From assembly GCF_002237755.1 (NCBI RefSeq), contig NZ_MWSJ01000015.1:1-64000 (forward strand): a stretch of DNA of 64,000 bases. Reading direction: 5' to 3'. The position numbers and the translations under genes were made by a program. The first letter of the stretch is position 1; the number at the start of each line of letters is the position of its first letter. Positions 26,472 to 35,384 of the stretch are shown here, one piece after another. Below the pieces are notes generated by a model, which was given only the letters and a program-made list of their open reading frames with translations, ran no database searches and had not been told where the DNA came from. The DNA is from Lysinibacillus sp. KCTC 33748 (lineage in GTDB: Bacteria > Bacillota > Bacilli > Bacillales_A > Planococcaceae).

Positions 26472-26948
26472 TTACACCGTTGATTTTTTGTCATTAAGCA
26501 CGCTTTGTGTCCTACGATTGATAACATTTAAGAGTGTAATATACTTTTCGAAATCTTCAGCTGTAAACTGCTCGAGGTTCTTCAGATAATTTCGATACTC
26601 CTCTAGATCTAGCTTCTTATGATAGTCATAAACTAATTTGCCTTTTGGTGTTAATTCAATATTCAATTCTCGATAATTGTCCGGGTTTCTATATTTAACG
26701 ACTAAATCCTTTTTAATTAATTTATCAACCATTTGAGAAACGGCACTTTTAGTACAATTTTTAATTTCCGCAATTTCGGAAGTAGTAGTTTTTACTTGAT
26801 CCCCAATTACGTTGAGTGTATGAACCTCAATCATATACAATTCATCATCTATTCCATATTTCCTCGGAATACTTTCATATGAATTAATTACCCTAGACGT
26901 CTCATAAATCGTTTCCATTAGTTCATAAAAAATCTCTTCTTTATCCAC
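26472..26948 (-). CDS. MarR-family transcriptional regulator
   Basis: A 158-residue winged-helix protein with helices EIAEIKNCTKSAVSQMVDKLI and a beta wing (RNPDNYRELNIELTPKG). The start is GTG 26948 with GGAGGAGG upstream. It is divergent from a C-S lyase/deacylase/symporter operon; an inverted repeat ATTTAATCT/AGATTAAAT lies in the shared promoter region. It is therefore the probable repressor of that operon, with the imported compound or its metabolite as ligand. Confidence 0.88.
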   Translation of the reverse strand: MDKEEIFYELMETIYETSRVINSYESIPRKYGIDDELYMIEVHTLNVIGDQVKTTTSEIAEIKNCTKSAVSQMVDKLIKKDLVVKYRNPDNYRELNIELTPKGKLVYDYHKKLDLEEYRNYLKNLEQFTAEDFEKYITLLNVINRRTQSVLNDKKSTV

Positions 26949-27081
26949 AATGTATCCTCCTCTCCAGAATTAGAGGCAAATATAATTTTATTTTACCATC
27001 TGTTTCGAATCTATATATTTTTTAAAAAATTCTGAAATCTATCATTGACCATTTTACAGTTAAGGTGTTAAACTGAGAAAA

Positions 27082-27116
27082 ATTTAATCTAAACGATTTT
27101 AAAACTGAGATTAAAT
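27082..27116. promoter_or_regulatory. Inverted repeat, candidate MarR operator
   Basis: ATTTAATCT (27082-27090) and AGATTAAAT (27108-27116) form perfect 9-bp arms 17 bp apart, between the divergent MarR and aminotransferase genes. A possible -35 (TTGACC, 27045-27050) lies upstream. Confidence 0.5.
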
Positions 27117-27151
27117 AGAAAATTTGAACACAATCAAGAGGAGGGGAAGAG

Positions 27152-28372
27152 TTGAAATATAATTTTGATGAAGTGGTTAATCGTCGAAATACGTATTCTT
27201 TAAAGTGGGATGGCGAAGATTTCATTAAAACAATGGGTTATACAGAAAGGTATGACTATGAGACCATTCCACTATTTACAGCTGATATGGATTTGCCTGT
27301 ACCGCAACCCTTGATCGATGCTCTTCATAAAACGGTGGATCATCGTATTTTTGGATATTCTACTTTTCCAGAGGCGTACTATGAATCCATTCAGCATTGG
27401 TTTATTAAGAGACATGATTGGACTATCAAAAGAGAAGAGATTGTATATAGCCCTGGAACTGTCCATGCTTTGAATATAGCTGTAAAAGCATTAACTAAGC
27501 CTGGTGATGGAATTATCATACAACGACCTGTTTATCCGCCATTTACTACTACGATCGAAGAAAATGGAAGAGTCGTTCGAAATAATGCGTTGAAATGTGA
27601 CGCTGAAGGTTATTACACAATTGATTTTGAGGATTTTGAAGCAAAAGCAAAAGAAGAAAATACTACAATGTTCATTCTCTGTAGTCCTCACAACCCTACT
27701 GGAAGGATTTTAACATATGAGGAACTAAACAGGCTTTCAACTATTTGTGCGGAAAATAATGTGATTATTATAGCTGATGAAATTCATGGGGATCTCATTA
27801 GAAAAAGCAAAAAATTTTTACCAATCGCAAAAGTTGCTAAGGGTACGAACCATATCATCACATGTACAGCCATTAACAAAACATTTAATGTTGCTGGTCT
27901 GCACTGTACAAATGTAATTATTTCAAACCCCGAAATTAGAAAAAAATTTAGCGACACAATGGGGACGCAGTTACCATCACCGTTTACAATTGCAGCGCTT
28001 ATAGCTGTTTACAACGAAGGAGAAGAATGGTTAGAGCAACTAATAGATTATATTGACGAAACAATAGTGTATGTGAAAAATTTCTTAGCTAAAAAAATGC
28101 CTACAGTCAAAGTGAGGATCCCTGAAGGTACATATGTAATGTGGATGGATTTTAGTGGGTATGATCTTTCAGCTCAAGAAGTTCATGATCGTATTTATAA
28201 CAAAGCCAATGTCATCCTTGAAGATGGCCACTTCTTTGGAATAGAAGGTGAAGACTTCCAAAGAATTTGTATCCCTTCGCCAAGATCCCTTATACAAGAA
28301 GCACTCGAAAGAATCGCAATAGAATTTCAAGATGTCGAAACTAAAAATCATTTGGAAGAGGTGTATAGATAA
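27152..28372 (+). CDS. MalY/PatB-type PLP-dependent cysteine-S-conjugate beta-lyase
   Basis: The 406-residue fold-type-I enzyme has the MalY/PatB features: PLFTADMDLPVPQPLIDAL near the N-terminus, GYSTFPEAYYESIQHW, SPHNPTGRILTYEEL, ADEIHGDLI and the PLP lysine in AINKTFNVAGL (Lys243). PatB enzymes cleave cystathionine and cysteine S-conjugates to pyruvate, ammonia and a thiol. TTG 27152 follows GAGGAGGGG. The stop overlaps the next start by one base, and the operon continues with an M20 hydrolase and a symporter, which points to use of imported S-conjugates. An aminotransferase role is less likely. Confidence 0.9.
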   Translation: MKYNFDEVVNRRNTYSLKWDGEDFIKTMGYTERYDYETIPLFTADMDLPVPQPLIDALHKTVDHRIFGYSTFPEAYYESIQHWFIKRHDWTIKREEIVYSPGTVHALNIAVKALTKPGDGIIIQRPVYPPFTTTIEENGRVVRNNALKCDAEGYYTIDFEDFEAKAKEENTTMFILCSPHNPTGRILTYEELNRLSTICAENNVIIIADEIHGDLIRKSKKFLPIAKVAKGTNHIITCTAINKTFNVAGLHCTNVIISNPEIRKKFSDTMGTQLPSPFTIAALIAVYNEGEEWLEQLIDYIDETIVYVKNFLAKKMPTVKVRIPEGTYVMWMDFSGYDLSAQEVHDRIYNKANVILEDGHFFGIEGEDFQRICIPSPRSLIQEALERIAIEFQDVETKNHLEEVYR

Positions 28373-29660
28373 TGAAAATGATCGAATTGGAGCTTGATGC
28401 ATGTAAAGCTGCAAAAGAAATAGAGGGTTATGTAATCGAGATAAGAAGAGATCTCCATAGACACCCTGAAATTGGATTACATGAAGTACGGACAATGAAA
28501 GTGGTGACAGACGAATTAATTAAATTGGGCGTTGATTACGAAATCGTTTCTGATGGAGGGATTATTGGTTATATCGAAGGGAATCAACCAGGAAAAACGT
28601 TAATTCTTAGAGCAGATCTAGATGCATTGCCGATGAAAGAAGAGGAAAATAACTTAAAAAAGAAAAAAGTAGTATTTTCTGAGACTGATCAAGCTGCTCA
28701 TACTTGTGGCCATGATGGTCATACAGCAATGCTTTTAGGTGCAGCAAAAATCTTGACTCAAAACAAAGATAAAATTAAAGGAAGAGTACTTCTCGCTTTT
28801 GAACAAGGGGAAGAAATGGGCGGAGGAATTTATAATCTCTGTAAACGATTACACGAAATCGGAGGAGACGGAATTTGGGGAATCCACTTAAAATCTGATC
28901 TTCCGACTGGGAAAATATCTATTGACCAGGGCCCAAGAATGGCCGCTTCTTTTGTTTTCAATGTCTTAATAAAAGGAAAAAGCGGACATGGTTCAAGACC
29001 AGATTTATCAGTTGCTCCTTTAGATTGCTTTACCGATTTTTATAACAATTTAAAAGCGATGCGGTTAAATACTTTAGATCCCTTTAAAACCATTACCTAT
29101 TCAATTGGAACGATTATTTCAGGTTCCGCAGCAAATATTATTCCAGAAAGTTTACAGTTTTCAGGAACAGTCAGGTATTTAGATGTTGATCAAGGTGCCC
29201 ATGCAGCAAAAGAATTTAAGAGAATTCTAGAAAAAGTATGTGACCTGCATAATTGCACCTATGAATTTATTATAGAGCCTAAAGAATCGGACTTAATCGT
29301 CTACAATCAAAAAGAATGTGCACAGATTGCGATCGATGCAGTGAAAAAGGCAATTGGTACAGATACATTACATTCAATTCCCGCTTGGATGGCATCAGAA
29401 TCATTTGCGTTTTATGAAAAGTACTTCCCAGGTGTGTTTGCATTCATTGGAATAGAAAACCTTGAAGAAGGGATAGGGGCTGAAACCATAATGGTTTCTT
29501 TGACTTAGATGAAGATGCTTTAAAACTAGGTGTGGCGGCAACAGTACAATATACAATCGATTTTCTAAATTACAAAAACCAATTTGAATTTACTCCTGAT
29601 AAAAGAGATATAAAGAGTCTATTTATTGATAATGGATTCCAACAATTAATAAATGAATAA
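28372..29660 (+). pseudogene. M20 family amidohydrolase/deacylase with a -1 frameshift near 29485
   Basis: The protein has the M20D motifs: RRDLHRHPEIGLHE, LRADLDALPM, HTCGHDGHTAM (metal ligands), FEQGEEMGGG, GKSGHGSRPD. The upstream frame stops at 29508, but from about 29484 the alternate frame supplies the expected C-terminus (HNGFFDLDEDALKLGV...) to 29660. A missing A in the GAAACC run would restore a protein of about 429 residues. Such enzymes remove N-acyl groups from amino acids or mercapturates, which fits a PatB partner. It is either a recent mutation or a sequencing error; the truncated product lacks the conserved last segment. Confidence 0.85.
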
Positions 29661-29677
29661 AAAAGGAGATAGGAATA

Positions 29678-29884
29678 ATGACACGAAAAAAGCTCTGTTA
29701 TTTGCTCACGTTCATTGCATATTTTGGGATGCCTTTAGGAATTCCCTTTATTAAAAGTACCGAGCCATATATTTTGGGTCTCCCATTTTTATTATTTTGG
29801 ATGGTTTTATGGATCTTTTTAGGAACTGGTTTAATGATTTTAGTTCATCGTATAAATCCTGATGCAAAAGAGGAGGTGGAATAA
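29678..29884 (+). CDS. DUF3311-like small membrane subunit
   Basis: The 68-residue protein has two TM helices (about 9-26 and 33-57) in the DUF3311 pattern (GMPLGIPFIKST, GLPFLLFWMVLWIFLGTG). It lies directly before and almost touching a sodium:solute symporter, the normal position of this family, and may act as an auxiliary subunit. AAAAAGGAG precedes the ATG. Confidence 0.85.
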   Translation: MTRKKLCYLLTFIAYFGMPLGIPFIKSTEPYILGLPFLLFWMVLWIFLGTGLMILVHRINPDAKEEVE

Positions 29885-29885
29885 T

Positions 29886-31229
29886 ATGATCATTTCAGTT
29901 GGAATCATTGCCATCTTCTTAGTGATTGCTTTATTTTTAGGTATTGCGGCAAGTAGAGGTAAAGATATGAGCCTTGAACAATGGAGTGTTGGAGGCCGTG
30001 GATTTGGATCTATCTTCATTTTCTTATTAATGGCTGGAGAAATTTATACTACAAATGCATTTTTAGGAGTAAGTGGTTGGATGTATGGAAAAGGTGGCGT
30101 AGCATTTTACAATATCGCGATGCTGAACTATGTAATTGCTTACTGGTTAACACCTAAAATATGGGCTTATGGAAAGAAACATAATTTATTATCTCAATCT
30201 GACTTTTTTGAACAGGCATATAACAGTAGAATTCTCGGCACACTCGTAGCCATTGTAGGGTTAGTAGCATTAATTCCTTATTTAATCATTCAATTAAAAG
30301 GGCTTGGCATTATTGTTTCCGAAGCTTCCTATGGAGCGATTGATCCGAAAATAACAATTTGGATTGGCACAATTGCAATGATTGCATATGTTATGGTTTC
30401 AGGAATTCATGGCTCGGCTTGGACAGCTGTAATAAAAGATTTTCTTATTCTTGGTGTTGTGATATTCCTAGGTATCTACTTACCTATACATTATTATGGT
30501 GGGATTCAACCAATGTGGGAAGCAATCGAAGCTGTTAAACCAGGGTTTTTAACACTTCCAGACTCAGGTTTTAGTGCCTCATGGTATATTTCAACGATCA
30601 TGTTAACATCGTTAGGGTTTTATATGTGGCCGCATACATTTGTTGCTACTTTTTCAGCGAAAAGTGGAAATGCCTTAAGAAATAATGCGATTATGCTTCC
30701 TATCTATGCATTATTTTTATTATTTATCTTATTTGTTGGAGCAGCAGGGTTATTAACTGCCATTGTACCAGGTTCATTGATTTTGATGTCTGCAGCTACA
30801 TTGCTTGCGAAAAATGTCGTAAAACCTATTCGACCTCAAACTACCGATCAACAAATTGGTATCATTGCTCGTTATTCCGTTCCAGTAATTGCACTTGTAG
30901 CACTATACTTCACTTTTAGTGGTGGCGGAGCAATTACGTTATTATTCTTAATGGGGTATGGACTAGTTACTCAATTTGTACCAGGGGTTGTATGTAGCCT
31001 TTTGAAGAAAAATCCATTAACTTTACAAGGTGTCTTTGCTGGGATTATCGTAGGTGTTACGATTGTGGGTTGGCAAGCAGCTACAGGTGCTCATTTAAGT
31101 AAGCTGTTTCCAAGCTGGCCATCCTATATACAAGATATCAACATTGGTTTCCTTGCACTGAGTGTTAATATTTTAGTAAGTATAACTGTTAGCGCATTTA
31201 CAAGGAAAGTAACTGTTCAAAATGTATAA
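29886..31229 (+). CDS. Sodium:solute symporter (SSS family)
   Basis: A 447-residue carrier with about 12-13 TM helices and SSS features: the N-terminal MSLEQWSVGGRGFG motif, GEIYTTNAFLGVSGW and GSAWTAVIKDFLILG. ATG 29886 follows GAGGTGG, which overlaps the end of the DUF3311 gene. It imports an organic solute with sodium. With the C-S lyase and M20 hydrolase it forms an uptake and catabolism operon, so the substrate is probably an N-acylated or peptide-bound sulfur amino acid. This is inferred only from neighbours. Confidence 0.9.
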   Translation: MIISVGIIAIFLVIALFLGIAASRGKDMSLEQWSVGGRGFGSIFIFLLMAGEIYTTNAFLGVSGWMYGKGGVAFYNIAMLNYVIAYWLTPKIWAYGKKHNLLSQSDFFEQAYNSRILGTLVAIVGLVALIPYLIIQLKGLGIIVSEASYGAIDPKITIWIGTIAMIAYVMVSGIHGSAWTAVIKDFLILGVVIFLGIYLPIHYYGGIQPMWEAIEAVKPGFLTLPDSGFSASWYISTIMLTSLGFYMWPHTFVATFSAKSGNALRNNAIMLPIYALFLLFILFVGAAGLLTAIVPGSLILMSAATLLAKNVVKPIRPQTTDQQIGIIARYSVPVIALVALYFTFSGGGAITLLFLMGYGLVTQFVPGVVCSLLKKNPLTLQGVFAGIIVGVTIVGWQAATGAHLSKLFPSWPSYIQDINIGFLALSVNILVSITVSAFTRKVTVQNV

Positions 31230-31498
31230 CTACACATAAGTAAACTACTAAAATCAATGGTCTACCATGAAAATCGGGGACTTTCCAATACTAGATTATT
31301 TCGACATCACATATAATCAAGGGAATGTAGTTATTGTAATGTTTTAGTAAGTAAGAAACATTCAGTAGCCTTATTGAAAAGCTGCTTTCATACAGCGTGG
31401 AGCCAATATAAATAGCACTTTTTTTCTCCCCGCAGGAAAGGTGCCAACCATAAAAGGTCGTAAAAGTTCAATCATATTTATGCTCGCTCTTTGTTAAC
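31230..31498. other. Intergenic region, no gene seen
   Basis: About 270 bp after the symporter gene without a supported ORF or clear terminator; it leads into a nested inverted repeat. Confidence 0.3.
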
Positions 31499-31596
31499 GG
31501 ATATCTATCGCTAAAATGATTCGAAAAGGCACTGCAAAAATAGCAACAATCTTTGAGAAATGCTATTTCGTATGGATTGTTGCTATATAGATATCC
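31499..31596. repeat. Nested inverted repeat, ~98 bp
   Basis: Outer arms GGATATCTAT (31499-31508) and ATAGATATCC (31587-31596) enclose inner arms ATAGCAACAATC (31540-31551) and GATTGTTGCTAT (31575-31585). All pair perfectly. There is no ORF inside. It could be a MITE-like relic, a structured RNA or a terminator complex for the minus-strand lipoprotein gene ending at 31629. Confidence 0.55.
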
Positions 31597-31628
31597 AAAT
31601 AGCCTTGATCAAGTTTTTTAGAAGTAAT

Positions 31629-32012
31629 TTATTTTTGTTCTTGATAATTAATGGCCTCTTTAAATTCTTCGGTAGTGTAGATATTATAAAACATATTTCT
31701 ACTATTTACGTTTGCTATTGTCCCTGTAAATGTATTGTCTATCCATAAATAGTATTCATCATCGTTTAGTTTGATCTTATATTGCGGGACTACATTGTTA
31801 TCTACTTCACCAAACTCTCTAGCCTTTTTAAACGTTTTCTCTATAATTTTAATATCCTTTGCATCGGATATTAACTGTAATGTGTCGGGTTTTTCTTCTT
31901 CGAAATTAATTAATTCTTGAATTTCTATCGTTTTTGATTTTTCTTCATTACTGTTACAAGCCACTAACCACATAGTACAAATAAATAAAAACAAAATTGT
32001 TTTTAACTTCAC
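31629..32012 (-). CDS. Small lipoprotein, YhfM-like
   Basis: A 127-residue protein with a lipoprotein signal (MKLKTILFLFICTMWLVAC, lipobox LVAC at Cys19). A single compact domain follows with segments KIIEKTFKKAREF, YKIKLNDDEYYLWID and YTTEEFKEAI. This resembles the short YhfM-like lipoprotein domain of Bacillus; function unknown. The start is GTG 32012 with AAGGTAAGG upstream. Confidence 0.75.
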   Translation of the reverse strand: MKLKTILFLFICTMWLVACNSNEEKSKTIEIQELINFEEEKPDTLQLISDAKDIKIIEKTFKKAREFGEVDNNVVPQYKIKLNDDEYYLWIDNTFTGTIANVNSRNMFYNIYTTEEFKEAINYQEQK

Positions 32013-32497
32013 CTTACCTTCACCTCTTATATACTATTTCTTCGCCATAATCGTTGAATTAATATATTCCCTTATAAGCACTTCTTCACATTGTAAGAAA
32101 ACACCTGCTTTATCCGACAATTTAAAATTCTACTTATCTAAAATCAGGGAGCAACAACCTATAGTAAAAGAGCTATTAAATAGTTCTTCTAGATTTTATT
32201 TAGTTTCTTCATCAAATACTTCATTCAAAATAATCTTATCAACATTTTTTGCTTTCATTTTTGATGTAATTGATGGAAAGTAGCAGTTAACTTAATTGCT
32301 TATTGATGTATCTGTATGTATATACGTATGCATTATTGTATTGTTTAAAGGCTGCCAAGATACTTTGAAAAAGCAAGTATCCGTGAGAAACAGTGTTTGA
32401 AACAAGTGGTTATGGTGTTATGTAGTTAGAGACTACTTTTTGTAAATATCAAAAAAGAGTATAAAAGCGAATTTTTTCATATTAAAATTCCAAAAAC
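32013..32497. other. Decayed intergenic region
   Basis: No intact gene. On the minus strand at 32195-32282 a short reading frame with protein-like composition (KNVDKIILNEVFDEETK) lacks a ribosome site and looks like the C-terminal stub of a lost gene. The rest is AT-rich non-coding DNA. Confidence 0.35.
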
Positions 32498-32569
32498 ATT
32501 CGTGTTATTGCTATAAAAGTGCGATTTGTCCATCGGCTGGATACTTTTTAGATGAAATAAAACACGAAT
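32498..32569. repeat. Dispersed hairpin repeat, copy A
   Basis: ATTCGTGTT (32498-32506) and AACACGAAT (32561-32569) enclose CCATCGGCTGGATAC. The same layout is found at 43664-43735 and 47241-47312. In this copy the flanking DNA is not conserved. Confidence 0.65.
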
Positions 32570-32936
32570 ATTAAATTTGAAAATTATTTAACGTAATTAA
32601 AAAATGCCATAAGTGATGTAACGTGAAGCGGGTGGGTGGAAGGTCTGTCTTTTTTATCACATTTTTAAAAATATCATGCAAATCGTGCGGATCTAATGAT
32701 TTTGTTTTATATTCAGGAAACTAGTTCTGATGGATCTGAACTTGAACTGATCTTAAAGTTGCTTGATCAGTTACTAGAAGCGGGATAATGTGTGGGTGAA
32801 GAGACAATATCCAAATAAGTTCAGAACGGCTCAGACGTAGGGATGCAGCTGTACCTATATGCTGACCCATAGAGAATGGATGTCTTTTGGGGGCATTCAA
32901 AATCGTCTGTTCATTCAGCAGTATAGTAGGATAAGA
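32570..32936. other. Decayed region
   Basis: A 27-codon frame at about 32695-32788 (…SSDGSELELILKLLDQLLEAG) has coding character but no ribosome site. Otherwise nothing is recognisable. Confidence 0.3.
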
Positions 32937-32973
32937 TCAGGCGCTCCTAAAAAGTGAGTACCTGGTCTTTTTG
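32937..32973 (+). terminator. Terminator-like hairpin
   Basis: AGATCAGG pairs with CCTGGTCT and TTTTTG follows. The gene it served is no longer visible. Confidence 0.45.
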
Positions 32974-32981
32974 TGTTTAAT

Positions 32982-33191
32982 TTATCTAGCTTGTTCTTTT
33001 TCAAAATTGCTACGAACCTTAATGAAGGGGTAATGATAAGCCGACCAATAACCATCTTCGTAGATTAAAGCGCACAGATGTAATTGCGTTGGAAATAACC
33101 AATCTTTAGTTCTATTAAGACGTAAAATTAAATTGGAATTTAAGGGGTAAACCATTTTGAAATTTAGCCAACGATAAAAGTATAAATCGCC
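32982..33191 (-). pseudogene. Coding-like fragment of an unrecognised protein
   Basis: The minus strand is open for about 69 codons after a TAG. The product looks like a real protein: LYFYRWLNFKMVYPL, RLNRTKDWLFPTQLHL, ALIYEDGYWSAYHYPFIKV. There is no ribosome site before the only ATG (33138), so this is probably the 3' part of a decayed gene. Family unknown. Confidence 0.35.
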
Positions 33192-33230
33192 CTAAAGCGG
33201 ACAATTTAATAGTTATTGGAGGAAAGTACA

Positions 33231-33320
33231 TTGGCAAAAGAAAAGCTAAAGAAAGAATTAGAAGTACCTGAAGAAAAAGAGCAAAAGAAAGAACAAAATG
33301 AAAATAAAGAAAAGCAGTAA
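33231..33320 (+). CDS. Lys/Glu-rich 29-residue peptide
   Basis: TTG 33231 follows GGAGG at a spacing of eight to nine bases. The product is made almost wholly of Lys, Glu and Gln (MAKEKLKKELEVPEEKEQ…), so it would be a highly charged, probably disordered or helical peptide. The ribosome site supports translation; the composition gives no function. Confidence 0.4.
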   Translation: MAKEKLKKELEVPEEKEQKKEQNENKEKQ

Positions 33321-33749
33321 AAAATGAATGCTATCATAAGCTTCAGATCGTGGCAAATAACAAAAAAGCCATAACGCGGTCGTTATAGCTTTACGTATTG
33401 TTTACACTATAAATTATTTTGTTCTAATGTCAGTTTATTTAGCTATGAAGGATAGCAGAGTGCATTAACAACTTGGGGCGATACATGCAACAGATTGCTA
33501 TCCCAAAACAAGTGTATGTACTTGTATTTAAAAACATTACAACCGTGGAAATGTAAGAAATGAAATTCGAGCTTTTTCTTAAAATTAGGCTGTTTTCGTA
33601 TAGATTGTTGCTTATACGAATTTGATAAATGTCGAATATAATGCGGGTTCAAGGAAGCGTTTGATATTGTAGAGATATGTTTATGAAGTGGCTATGGAAA
33701 TAAAGAATGCAGACCAAAAAACTTTATTTAAGACACTAGAACAAGGTCT
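33321..33749. other. Gene-poor region with remnants
   Basis: A minus-strand hairpin AAGC.ATAACG/CGTTAT.GCTT (33365-33392) is followed by T residues on that strand. A minus-strand TTG frame (33443-33652) lacks a ribosome site. A plus-strand stretch at about 33688-33790 (EVAMEIKNADQKTLFKTLEQG) looks like a gene remnant and runs into the convergent gene. Nothing intact is seen. Confidence 0.3.
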
Positions 33750-34412
33750 CTATCTAAAAGATGTGATTAAAACGTCGAAGTGCAGATATAAAAGAATTAA
33801 CGGCTGAACTATCATACCAATACCGATCATCATCAACGTCTTATTATTCTCTCTTAAATCACCCGATTCTTTTTTCATCGCTTTGTAATATTTTGTCGTC
33901 ATAAACACGCCGCACATCAATAAAAAGGCGCCAACAATAGACGAAACGTTGTACGCTCCTAAGTCTTTACTAGTTTGGAAAGCCGCTACTGCATTAAAAT
34001 ATATAAAGGCTGCAAGCAAATAAGGGGCTCTTTCTTTCCTAAGTAATTTTCTACTTTTCTTTTTCGCCACTTTATACCGATGTATCAGATCTTCTTGCGG
34101 CACATACTGTGTAACAAAGGCTTCCGCTTGTTTTGCATATTTTTTTTGAACCTTGACCGTATAAAAAAGCTCGTATACTTCAGACGACGGCTTTAAAAAG
34201 GTTTCGATATCTACTTCCAATGGGACATTACTTTTCTCTAAGTATTCGAGAATTGTCTGGACAGTATCTTCAAATGGAATGTTACTTGTCTCTAAGTGTT
34301 CGATCATTGCCTGGACGGTCTCTTCTGGCGGAACGTTCCCTTTTTCTCTGTGTTCAATAATTGCCTGGGCAGTATCTACTGAATGTCCAATCAATATTTT
34401 CTTTTTAAACAT
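33750..34412 (-). CDS. Membrane protein with three 18-residue tandem repeats
   Basis: The 220-residue protein has three head-to-tail 18-residue units (DTAQAIIEHREKGNVPPE, ETVQAMIEHLETSNIPFE, DTVQTILEYLEKSNVPLE) near the N-terminus, a central soluble helical part (QKKYAKQAEAFVTQYVPQED, then a very basic KKKSRKLLRKER) and about three C-terminal TM helices. I do not recognise the family. The repeats look like helical hairpins with an NVPxE turn. ATG 34412 is chosen for AAGAGG; GTG 34421 would bury that site. Confidence 0.75.
   Translation of the reverse strand: MFKKKILIGHSVDTAQAIIEHREKGNVPPEETVQAMIEHLETSNIPFEDTVQTILEYLEKSNVPLEVDIETFLKPSSEVYELFYTVKVQKKYAKQAEAFVTQYVPQEDLIHRYKVAKKKSRKLLRKERAPYLLAAFIYFNAVAAFQTSKDLGAYNVSSIVGAFLLMCGVFMTTKYYKAMKKESGDLRENNKTLMMIGIGMIVQPLILLYLHFDVLITSFR
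34215..34376 (-). repeat. Three tandem 54-bp repeats inside the membrane protein gene
   Basis: In-frame units at 34215-34268, 34269-34322 and 34323-34376 differ by scattered substitutions, many synonymous, so the array expanded by duplication and has since diverged. Confidence 0.85.
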
Positions 34413-34555
34413 ACTAAGCACCTCTTACGAAATAAGTTAAATAACGCTTAATTATACTATTTCATTCGACCTTTCTTGCAATCCAAAATATAACATACTC
34501 TTTTAAATATAGGCCCCTCGTTCGATTAACAACAATCATTAAGAAATTAGCCTAA

Positions 34556-34590
34556 AATTAAAAAGGCCACTTCCTAAAAAGAAAGTGACC
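34556..34590 (-). terminator. Terminator of the 90-residue membrane protein gene
   Basis: On the minus strand GGTCACTT pairs with AAGTGGCC, followed by TTTTTAATTTT. Confidence 0.75.
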
Positions 34591-34621
34591 AATACTAATT
34601 AAACACTCGCCATCTGGTTTT

Positions 34622-34894
34622 TCAATTTAAAAAAATCCTTATGAACAATGTTATACAAATTATAACCAATAGAATTAAAGTTATAATAATTGTGAGAAGT
34701 CCTCTAACGATAGCAGTTAAATTTTTTACATTCTTCAATCCATAATTGGCAAGAAAAAAAGTAATTATTGTTGCTACTAATAAAAATATTAGGGGATCTA
34801 CGTGAAAGTAAGATTCAAAAAATAGTGTGAATTGAGTAGAGTTAATTGTGATAAAGAAAACTATTAGCCAGCATAATGACAGTAGGAATGACAA
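34622..34894 (-). CDS. Small hydrophobic membrane protein, start uncertain
   Basis: About 90 residues and almost entirely hydrophobic, with three TM helices (SLLSLCWLIVFFIT-like, DPLIFLLVATIITFFLA, IIITLILLVIICITLFI). No family recognised. The first standard start is TTG 34894, but the GGAGG site lies 25 bases upstream of it. At normal spacing there is only an in-frame GTT ATA, so either a non-standard start is used or the start codon has been lost. Confidence 0.6.
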   Translation of the reverse strand: MSFLLSLCWLIVFFITINSTQFTLFFESYFHVDPLIFLLVATIITFFLANYGLKNVKNLTAIVRGLLTIIITLILLVIICITLFIRIFLN

Positions 34895-35109
34895 TAAATT
34901 TAGATGTATAACTGTGGATTCCTCCTTTTAATATAAAGTGAATTGAAGAAGGAGAAGCGTATAATAATTATTGCGTCCATAAGGAACTGCTTTATCTTAA
35001 CACTACTATTTATATGATTTAATAACTAAGGTTGGTTAGTTCATGGCCTTAAGAAATGAAAAAAGAGTGACAGTACTATAGCTCTTTATTCCAGTTATAA
35101 AGGCAAAGA

Positions 35110-35139
35110 AAAAAAGCAGAATAGAATAATCTATTCTGC
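35110..35139 (-). terminator. Terminator overlapping the end of the 69-residue protein gene
   Basis: GCAGAATAG and CTATTCTGC pair, and the minus strand then reads TTTTTTTC. Confidence 0.75.
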
Positions 35140-35340
35140 CTCTGGTTTTTCGCTTTTTTCCATTTCCTCTTTCTTACTTCTAAGTAGCAATGCAATGAAT
35201 AAAAAACTTGCTACCCAAAAGGAAAAGAAAAAATTCTCTAGTAAAGGCAAATTATTATTTTCGAAATAATCCCAAACCGATGTCAATAAAAACAGTGTTA
35301 CAAAAAAAGCGATGTATAAACATTTTCCGAATTTAGTCAT
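35131..35340 (-). CDS. Small membrane protein, 69 residues
   Basis: Two hydrophobic helices (about 7-23 and 36-53) are joined by an acidic loop (WDYFENNNLPLLEN), with a charged cytoplasmic tail (RSKKEEMEKSEKPEAE). The gene has an AGGTG ribosome site and terminator. No family recognised. Confidence 0.65.
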   Translation of the reverse strand: MTKFGKCLYIAFFVTLFLLTSVWDYFENNNLPLLENFFFSFWVASFLFIALLLRSKKEEMEKSEKPEAE

Positions 35341-35384
35341 TTAAAGCACCTCGATATGTAATATAAATAAATTTTTACGTTTAT

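Noticed and set aside
29480..29490. Programmed ribosomal frameshift in the M20 gene
   Set aside because: No slippery heptamer or downstream pseudoknot is visible; a one-base deletion or read error is simpler.
33443..33652. 69-codon minus-strand TTG frame
   Set aside because: No ribosome site, basic/aromatic low-similarity composition; likely chance frame in gene-poor DNA.
33600..33660. tRNA-like GCGGGTTCAAGG segment
   Set aside because: No acceptor stem, anticodon arm or D-arm can be drawn around it.
34215..34376. CRISPR-like array
   Set aside because: The 54-bp units are contiguous with no spacers and lie in frame inside a protein gene.
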